From Burkholderiaceae bacterium (GTDB lineage Bacteria; Pseudomonadota; Gammaproteobacteria; Burkholderiales; Burkholderiaceae_C), in assembly GCA_030123545.1 (NCBI GenBank), contig CP126124.1, positions 992,001 to 1,056,000 of the forward strand: a stretch of DNA of 64,000 nucleotides. Direction: 5' to 3'. Under the pieces are notes generated by a model, which saw only the letters and a list, made by a program, of their open reading frames with translations, made no database searches and was not told where the DNA came from. Each line of letters starts with the position of its first letter. Within the stretch, counting starts at the first letter, position 1. The position numbers were made by a program, and so were the translations under genes. Below are positions 36,525 through 45,000 of this stretch, in pieces.

Positions 36525-36569
36525 GCAAACAAATAGTTGCTGAAGCCCAGGCAGGTTATTCGCAGTTTG

Positions 36570-36590
<21 letters not shown>
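36525..36590. repeat. AT-rich dispersed repeat between pxpA and hemL
   Basis: Contains AAACAAATAGTTGCTG and TTTGCTATCTATTTTGTAGTG, the same kind of TAGC/GCTA-rich sequence as the copies at 47857, 57434 and 61051. The hemL stop codon and last codons lie within it. Confidence 0.6.
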
Positions 36591-37866
<1,276 letters not shown>

Positions 37867-37883
<17 letters not shown>

Positions 37884-38820
37884 GGGGAGGCATCGCGAAC
37901 CCTTGCAGGTCCTCGCTTTCGGTGCTCGGGGTCTCGTCGGCCGTTTCGTCGTCCGCGCCCTGCGCCCAGAACAGGCGATCGGGCAACAGGTTGCCCATGC
38001 CGGGACGAAAGCCGCCGTCGAGCGATTGATCGAGGTAGCTCAGCGCCTCGCTGGTGGCTGCGGCCAGATCGCTGCCGGTCGCGATCAACGCGGCCAAGGC
38101 CGCCGCGAGCGTGTCGCCCGCGCCACAGAACTGGGCCTCGAAGCGCTCGAATTTCTCGCTGGCGAGCACCGCCTGCGGCGACGCCAGCACGTTGTCGATG
38201 TACTGGTCGGCGAGCGCGATGCCGGTGACCAGCGTGTAGCCGACGCCGCTGGCCGCCGCAGCCCGGGCCAGGTCGCGCGCGCCGGGGCGTTCTTCGTCGG
38301 TCCAGTCCGGAAGCAGCCAGCGCGACAGCGTGCTGTGGTTTCCGACCAACACCGTGGTCTGGGGCAGCATCAGCTCGCGGAACGCGTCCAGGTACAGGTC
38401 GATCTGCGCCTCATCCCACCACGACAGGTCCGGCATGTAGGCGATCAGCGGGACGTCGGCGTAGTCCGACGCGAGGCTCGCGATCGCGGCGAGATTGTCC
38501 GGGCTACCGACGAAGCCGACCTCGATCACCTGGACCGGGATGTCCTCGAGCACGGTGCGGGCCTGCTCGGTCACCGCCTCGTCGTCGAACGCAACATGCT
38601 CGAACACCTCGGCGCTGTCGCGCACATAGGCGCCGGTCACGACCGGCAGCGCATGCGCGCCGATCGACGCGATCGCGGTGATCGCCGCGGCCAGGCCACC
38701 GGCGCCGCTCGGATCGCTCGCGTTGAACACCAGCACGCAGGCAGGCGACGCGGCCGTGCCTTCGACGTCGGGGTCGGCGCTGCTGCTGGAGGGGAGATCT
38801 CGCGGCTCGTGCTTGCTCAT
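37867..38820 (-). CDS. thiD: ThiD-like phosphomethylpyrimidine kinase
   Basis: About 317 residues of the ribokinase-like fold: N-terminal LVFNASDPSGAGGLAAAI (substrate motif) and C-terminal FCGAGDTLAAALAALIA with the catalytic Asp of the anion hole. It would phosphorylate hydroxymethylpyrimidine phosphate for thiamine synthesis. It departs from typical ThiD in a long acidic C-terminal tail (after ~residue 285) and a Ser-rich N-terminus. The start is uncertain among ATGs at 38820, 38832 and 38862. It overlaps hemL and is divergent from the rubredoxin gene. Confidence 0.82.
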
Positions 38821-38867
38821 CGGCCAGATTGCCATGGCCGCGCGCACCGCGGGTTCGGCCATGTCAT

Positions 38868-38905
38868 AAAGTCCCTCGAATCGTTAAAAAGTCCCTAGTT
38901 ACAAT
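38868..38905. promoter_or_regulatory. Divergent promoter region with two AAAGTCCCT direct repeats
   Basis: AAAGTCCCT occurs at 38868-38876 and 38888-38896, exactly 20 bp apart (two helical turns), followed by TACAAT at 38900-38905, a good -10 for the rubredoxin-pilG direction. The repeats could be a protein-binding site governing rubredoxin or the divergent thiD-hemL unit. Confidence 0.4.
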
Positions 38906-38936
38906 TGTTGCATTCGATGCGTTGGGCCCTTAAGCT

Positions 38937-39110
38937 GTGAGTGATTCTAAAACGTGGATGTGTTTGATTTGCGGCTGGATTTATGACGAGGCCGCAGGCG
39001 ATCCCGAGCATGGCGTGGCGCCCGGAACGGCCTGGTCCGATCTGCCGATGAACTGGACTTGCCCCGAATGCGGAGCGCGCAAGGAAGACTTCGAAATGGT
39101 GGAAATTTGA
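38937..39110 (+). CDS. Rubredoxin
   Basis: 57 residues from a GTG, with the two metal knuckles CLICGW and CPECGA that bind a single iron through four Cys, plus the aromatic core residues of rubredoxins. It is a small electron carrier. An internal ATG at 38958 would remove the first seven residues and is less likely. It sits directly ahead of the pil-chp genes (60 bp before pilG), an arrangement I associate with betaproteobacteria and pseudomonads. Confidence 0.92.
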   Translation: MSDSKTWMCLICGWIYDEAAGDPEHGVAPGTAWSDLPMNWTCPECGARKEDFEMVEI

Positions 39111-39170
39111 AGCGGATCCGCGGCGCGGTTTTCGGCCAGGGTCGTTGAACGAATTTCAGGAGAAACCCCA

Positions 39171-39554
39171 ATGACCTCGAACGGATCGGGCTACAAAGTT
39201 CTCGTGATCGATGACAGCAACACGATTCGGCGCAGCGCCGAAATCTTTCTCAAGCAGGGCGGCCACGACGTGGTGCTCGCCGAAGACGGGTTCGATGCGT
39301 TGGCCAAGGTCAACGACCATCAGCCGCATCTGATCTTCTGCGACATCCTGATGCCGCGGCTGGACGGCTACCAGACCTGCGCGATCATCAAGCGCAACGC
39401 GAAGTTTTCCGGCGTTCCCGTGGTCATGCTCTCGTCCAAGGACGGCGTGTTCGACAAGGCGCGCGGACGCATGGTCGGCTCGCACGACTATCTGACCAAG
39501 CCGTTCACGAAAGACCAGCTGCTGCAGGCCGTGCAGCAGTTCGGCGACGCCTGA
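39171..39554 (+). CDS. pilG: Twitching-motility response regulator PilG
   Basis: A 127-residue single receiver domain with acidic pocket Asp14/Asp15, phosphoacceptor Asp58 in FCDILMPRLDG and the conserved Lys in YLTKPF. PilG is the CheY-like output of the Chp chemosensory system that promotes type IV pilus extension. It starts 60 bp after rubredoxin, with a CAGGAG ribosome binding site. pilH follows after 16 bp. Confidence 0.94.
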   Translation: MTSNGSGYKVLVIDDSNTIRRSAEIFLKQGGHDVVLAEDGFDALAKVNDHQPHLIFCDILMPRLDGYQTCAIIKRNAKFSGVPVVMLSSKDGVFDKARGRMVGSHDYLTKPFTKDQLLQAVQQFGDA

Positions 39555-39570
39555 CCTGCGGGAGCCATCG

Positions 39571-39936
39571 ATGCCGGTACAAAAAGTGTTGGTCGTGGAC
39601 GACTCGAAGACCGAGTTGTTGGCGCTGACGCAGCTACTTCAGAAGAACGGGCTGTCGGTCAAGACCGCCGAAAACGCCGACGAGGCGATGCGTCGGCTGG
39701 ACCAGGAGAAGCCCGACCTGATTCTGATGGACGTCGTGATGCCGGGCCAGAACGGTTTCCAGCTGACCCGCACGATCAGCCGCAATCCCCTGTACGCCGA
39801 TGTTCCGATCATCATGTGCACCAGCAAGAACCAGGAAACGGATCGTGTCTGGGGGATGCGCCAGGGTGCGCGCGACTACATCACCAAACCCGTCGACGCG
39901 GGCGAACTGATCGCGAAAATCAAGGCGCTGCGCTGA
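39571..39936 (+). CDS. pilH: Twitching-motility response regulator PilH
   Basis: A 121-residue CheY-like receiver with Asp10/Asp11, phosphoacceptor Asp54 in LMDVVMPGQNG, and Lys in YITKPVD. The MCTSKNQETDRVWGMRQGA segment distinguishes PilH from PilG. It modulates pilus retraction or drains phosphate from ChpA. pilI begins 8 bp later. Confidence 0.94.
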   Translation: MPVQKVLVVDDSKTELLALTQLLQKNGLSVKTAENADEAMRRLDQEKPDLILMDVVMPGQNGFQLTRTISRNPLYADVPIIMCTSKNQETDRVWGMRQGARDYITKPVDAGELIAKIKALR

Positions 39937-39944
39937 GCCCGATC

Positions 39945-40475
39945 ATGCGCATGGCCAATCGCGAAGCCCTCAGGGAATTCCAGAGCCGCCTGACCGAGCG
40001 TCTGAGCGCGGCGCGCAGCACCGGTCTCGCGGCTTCGTGGCTCGCGGTCGAGGCAGCGCAGCGCAATTTCCTGTTTCCGCTCGCCCAGTCCGGCGAGATT
40101 TTTCCGTGGACCGGTTCGCAACCGGTGCCCTACACCCGGCGCTGGTTTCTTGGCGTGTCCAACCTGCGTGGTGGGCTCTACGGCATTGTCGATCTCGGCA
40201 ATTACCTGCAAGAGGCCACTCCGGCCGCCGAACCCGCCCGCGAGCAGGCTCGGTTGGTCGCGCTCAGTCCCGCGCTCAATGTCAGCTGCGCGCTGCTGAT
40301 CGATCGCCTAATCGGGCTGCGTGGCGTCGACGCATTCGTCGAATCCGCGCCAGCCGCTTCCGATGCGCCTGCATATTTCGGCAGTCGCTATGCCGATGCC
40401 CAGGGCCTGCACTGGCAGGAAATCAACTTGCAACTGCTGTCGCAGCAGCCTCAATTTTTGAGTATCGGCGCCTGA
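39945..40475 (+). CDS. pilI: CheW-like adaptor PilI
   Basis: About 176 residues with a CheW fold: FPLAQSGEIFPWTG, VSNLRGGLYGIVDLGNYL and the C-terminal HWQEINLQLLSQQPQFLSIG. PilI couples the PilJ receptor to the ChpA kinase. The start is the ATG at 39945 or the in-frame one at 39951. pilJ follows after 29 bp. Confidence 0.9.
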   Translation: MRMANREALREFQSRLTERLSAARSTGLAASWLAVEAAQRNFLFPLAQSGEIFPWTGSQPVPYTRRWFLGVSNLRGGLYGIVDLGNYLQEATPAAEPAREQARLVALSPALNVSCALLIDRLIGLRGVDAFVESAPAASDAPAYFGSRYADAQGLHWQEINLQLLSQQPQFLSIGA

Positions 40476-40504
40476 CTGCGCCCACCGGTCCGATCCCCAC
40501 CATC

Positions 40505-42031
40505 ATGCTTGCCGCCGACTTCATCAAACGCTTTCATCTGAGCCACGCGGTATCGCCGGTCGATCCCGCGTTCGCCGCAGACCCGGTCGATGTCGATCTG
40601 CGCGAACCCGGAGCCGCGCCGCGCGACAGCGGTCTGCGCTCCGTGTTGCCCGCGATGCAGCCCGACGCAGCACCCAACGCGCGGCCGACGGCAGGGGCAT
40701 CGACGCCGTTGCCCGCCGAGCACGATTTGCCGGACGCGTCGGGACGCCGATCCGCAACTTCGTTCCAGCGTCTGCTCGGCGGGTTGATGGTGATTGCGCT
40801 GGTCGTGTGCCTGGTCGCGGCGATCGCGGCGCTGCGCGACGCCGATGCCGTGGCGCGGCAGCTCGCAGGCAGCAGCCTGGTCATGCTCGCAACGCTGGTG
40901 CTGTCCGCGCTGGTCGTGCTGGGTTGCGCGGCCGGCCTGGCCTGGGTGCAGCAGCGTGACAGCCGCCAGAATCAGGGAGTGGCCGATCAACAGCGGCTGG
41001 AAGCCGAGCGCCAGGAACAAGAGGCCAAGCGCGTAAACGACGCGAATCAGGCGGCGATCTTGCGCCTGATGAACGAGTTGCAGGCGGTGGCCGAGGGCGA
41101 TCTCACCCAGGCCGCCACGGTCACCGAAGACATCACCGGCGCGATCGCCGACTCGGTGAATTACACGATCGAGGAACTGCGATTGCTCGTCGGCAACGTT
41201 CAGACCGCGGCCTCGCGGGTCGCGCAGACCACGACGCGGGTGGAGAGCACCTCCTCCGAACTGATGGCCAATTCCAGCGCGCAGTTGCGCGAGATCCGCC
41301 AGACCGGGCAGTCCGTGCTCGACATGGCCGGGCGCATCAACCAGGTTTCGACGCAGGCGCAGGAGTCGGCTTCGGTCGCGGGCCAGTCGTTGGCGGCGGC
41401 GGAATCGGGCCTGAAGGCGGTGCAGAACGCGATCGGGGGCATGAACGCGATTCGCGACCAGATCCAAGAGACATCCAAGCGGATCAAGCGCCTGGGTGAA
41501 TCGTCGCAGGAGATCGGCGAAATCACCGAACTCATTTCCGACATCACCGAACAGACCAACGTACTCGCGTTGAACGCGGCGATCCAGGCCGCGTCGGCTG
41601 GCGAAGCCGGGCGCGGCTTCTCGGTCGTCGCCGAGGAGGTGCAGCGGCTGGCCGAGCGGTCCGCGGACGCGACGCGCCAGATTTCCGCGCTGGTCAAGGC
41701 GATCCAGACCGACACCCAGGACGCGGTGGCCGCGATGGAGCGCTCCACCCGCGACGTGGTGGAGGGCGCCAGGCTGTCCGACCGCGCTGGCACCGCGCTG
41801 ACCGAGATCGATCAGGTGTCGCGCCGGCTGGCGAACCTGATTGCGCAGATCTCGCAGACCGCGACACAGGAGGCCACGTCGGCCAACGTCGTGGCCGGCA
41901 ATATCCAACATATCTTCGCAGTGACCGAGCAGACGGGCGAAGGCACGCGCTCCACCGCGCAGCAGGTGCGCGAGCTCTCGCGCATCGCCGAGGAACTGCG
42001 GCTCTCCGTCTCGCGTTTCAAGATCAGCTGA
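40505..42031 (+). CDS. pilJ: Type IV pilus methyl-accepting protein PilJ, without a periplasmic sensory domain
   Basis: 508 residues. A low-complexity N-terminal region (1-95) precedes two membrane helices (~100-120 and ~133-153) joined by only about 12-15 residues. A HAMP-like stretch and a long coiled-coil signalling domain follow, with the hairpin tip ITEQTNVLALNAAIQAASAGEAGRGFSVVAEEV. Typical PilJ proteins are some 150-250 residues longer because of a periplasmic PilJ sensor domain; it is absent here, so this receptor presumably senses something at or in the membrane or is driven by another partner. The open frame extends further upstream inside pilI, but the ATG at 40505 begins the conserved membrane region. 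Confidence 0.88.
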   Translation: MLAADFIKRFHLSHAVSPVDPAFAADPVDVDLREPGAAPRDSGLRSVLPAMQPDAAPNARPTAGASTPLPAEHDLPDASGRRSATSFQRLLGGLMVIALVVCLVAAIAALRDADAVARQLAGSSLVMLATLVLSALVVLGCAAGLAWVQQRDSRQNQGVADQQRLEAERQEQEAKRVNDANQAAILRLMNELQAVAEGDLTQAATVTEDITGAIADSVNYTIEELRLLVGNVQTAASRVAQTTTRVESTSSELMANSSAQLREIRQTGQSVLDMAGRINQVSTQAQESASVAGQSLAAAESGLKAVQNAIGGMNAIRDQIQETSKRIKRLGESSQEIGEITELISDITEQTNVLALNAAIQAASAGEAGRGFSVVAEEVQRLAERSADATRQISALVKAIQTDTQDAVAAMERSTRDVVEGARLSDRAGTALTEIDQVSRRLANLIAQISQTATQEATSANVVAGNIQHIFAVTEQTGEGTRSTAQQVRELSRIAEELRLSVSRFKIS

Positions 42032-42072
42032 TCCGGGTATCGCATTCACCCGCCGTCGCCCGAATCAAAGCC

Positions 42073-45000
42073 ATGGATCAGAACCAAGCCAGTCTCGTGA
42101 CCCTCGACATTACGGACCCTGCCGTCACCGATTCGGCGGGCCGCGACCTCGGGCCATTGGCCTGGGTGCTCGAGGAGATTCGAAAGTCGCTCGATCATGC
42201 GACGAAGTCGCTCAAGCGTTTCGCGCGCGAGGTCGAGGCTGCACGCGGCTCGAACGTTGCCGACGTCGACACCAGCCAGTTGCGCATAGCGCGCCAGCAA
42301 TTGCACCAGTCCGCAGGCGCGATGGAGATGGTCGATCTCGGCGCACCGGCGCGCATGCTGCATGCGATGGAAGCAGTGGTGCAGCGCTACTTCCAGCACC
42401 CGGAGCAATGCAACGAGGACGCGGTCGTCAAGGTCGAGCGCGGCGGTTTTGCGCTGATTGAATACCTGCAGGCCGTGCTTGCCCGCCGCTTGGTGTCGTC
42501 GGTCGCGCTGTTCCCGCAGTACCGCGACGTACAGATGCTGGCTGGAGCCGATCGCATTCATCCGGCTGATCTCTGGTCGATGCATTGGCAGTGGATCGAC
42601 CCCGCGCTCGATCTGGCGCCGCCGCCGCGCGGCTACGACGCGCAAGCCCGCAATGAGCTCGACGAAGCGGTGCTGAAGATCATGAAGAACGGGGACGCCG
42701 GTGCCGCGGCGCACCTAAGCGACCTCTGCCTGGGGTTCGCGGCGGCGCAGACCGTGCTGCAGCCGGCAGCGTTCTGGAAGATCTGCGCCGCCTACTTCGA
42801 GGCGCTGGCGTCGCGCTCGATCGCGATCGACGTCTATGTCAAGCGGGCGACTTCTCGCGTGCTGTTGCAGTGCTCGACGCTGGCACGCGGCGACCAGGAC
42901 GTGTCGGAGCGGCTCGCGCAGGATCTGCTGTTCTTCTGCGCGCAGGCGCGGCCGCCGCAGAATCCAGCCCGATCTGCGCTGGCTGCGGTGCGCCGTGTCT
43001 ACGCCTTGGCGCGCTTTGCGCCGGTCGATTACGAGGCGCGTCAATTCGGCCTGCACGACCCGGCGCTGCTGCTGCAGGCGCGCAAACGCATCGAGGCCGC
43101 GAAGGAGAGCTGGTCCGCGCTGTCGGGCGGCGATCGCGGCAAGCTGCGCAACGTGGCGGACCAGTTCCATCTGGTCGGCGAGTCGCTGCTGAAACTGCAC
43201 CCGGTCAGCGAGCCCTTGGCGCAGGCGCTGGCCGGCGCCGCGGACGCGGTGGCGCGCTCGGGCCGTCCCCCGGTGACTGGGCTGGCGATGGAGGTCGCGA
43301 CCGCGATCCTGTATCTTGAAGCGGCGTTCGAGGACATGGATCTGGGGGAGCGGGAGCTCGGTGCCAGAACCCACCAGTTGGCGACCCGGATCGAGCGCGT
43401 GCGCGGCGGCAGCGAACCCGAGCCGCTCGAACTGTGGATGGAGGAACTGTACCGGCGCGTCAGCGATCGCCACACCATGGGGACGGTTGTCGGCGAACTG
43501 CGCACCGCGATGTCGGAGCTCGAGCGCACGCTCGACCAGTATTTTCGTAATCCGCGCGAAAACAAGGTCCTGCGTGACGCGCCGGGGCAGTTTGCGCAGA
43601 TGCGTGGCGTGTTGTCGGTGCTGGGATTGGAGCAGGCGGCACAGGCGGTGCTGCACATGCGAGACACCGTCGAGCAACTGCTGTTGAGGAAGGTCGACGC
43701 GGCCGAGGCCCGGGATGCCGGTACCTTCGAGAAGCTGGGCAACAACCTGGGCGCGCTCGGTTTTCTCATCGACATGCTGAACTATCAGCCGGCGCTGGCG
43801 AAAAAGCTGTTCGTCTATGACGAGGCAGCGGGGGAACTCAGGCCGGTCATGGGCCGCTCCGCACCGGCCGCGGAATCGGCTGCGGTGCCCAGCAGCGACC
43901 AGCTGATTTCGCAGGAACTGCGATCCGTGGTCGGCGATGGCGTACCGGACGTGACGGACACAACACTTCCTGCGCGGCTCGATACGCTGGCAGCGCGCGC
44001 GGCGCTTGCCGAGCAACCGGGCCTGGCCCAGTCGGCACGCGAAGCGGCGGCGGCGTTGTCGGCACAGGACAGCGGCGCGGCCGCCGATGCCATGGCGCAT
44101 CTTGCGGCGGCCGCCGCGGCCCCGGTCGAGCAGGCGCCACCCGCGCCGGAGCCGATCGTCGAGGAGGACGACCTGCAGGGCATCTTCCTCGAAGAGGCGC
44201 GGGAAGTCATGCAAAGCGGCGAGGAAGCGGTTGCCGCGCTCGGTATTGACGGCCGCGATCTGGACCAGCTGACCACGCTGCGGCGGGCGTTCCATACGCT
44301 CAAGGGCAGTTCGCGCATGGTCGGACTCGGCGAGTTCGGCGAAGCGGCCTGGGCCATGGAGCAGTTGCTCAATACGCGGCTGGCGGACCAGACGCCCGCC
44401 GACGAGGCGCTGTGTGCCCTGTCGCGCGACATGCTGGGCGGCTTCGGCCAGTGGGTGCAGGCGATTGCCGACCATCGCGACGGCAACTGGCGCGCTGCCA
44501 GCTTCGTTGCGGCCGCCGACGCGATGCGCACCGACAACCGTCGACTGCCGCTGGTGCTGCCGGACGGCGAGACCGCGGGTTCTGCACCGGAGGCAACTTC
44601 ACCGGCGGCGCAGCCGCCCGAGCCGGCGCCCGGCGGACAGCCGGCCGGCTCGGAAGCATTTCATACCGACACGGCACCGTCCCGCATCGACCTGCCGCAC
44701 ATCGTTGTGCCCGAGGCCGAGCATCTCGAAGCCCACACGCCACAGGATTCAAACTCGACGCCGGATTGGGTGCTGACCAGGGACGCTTCGCAGGCGTCGG
44801 AGCCCGAGCCGTTGCCTGATCTCGATCTGTTGCTGCCGGCCGAGTTGTTCCGGGAAACCATCCCTCCGATGGAGCCGGTCGAAAGCGGGACGGCGAACCA
44901 TGCCGACGTGGATCCGTCTTCGCTGTTGCCGGCGGCGGACATGCCGCCTGCGCCGCAAGAACAGGCCGACGCGGGCGAGGGCGCCCCGGCGGATTCCGAA

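Noticed and set aside
38868..38896. A minimal CRISPR-like repeat
   Set aside because: There are only two nonamers with an 11-bp gap and no further units; it looks like a regulatory site. No CRISPR array was seen anywhere in the window.
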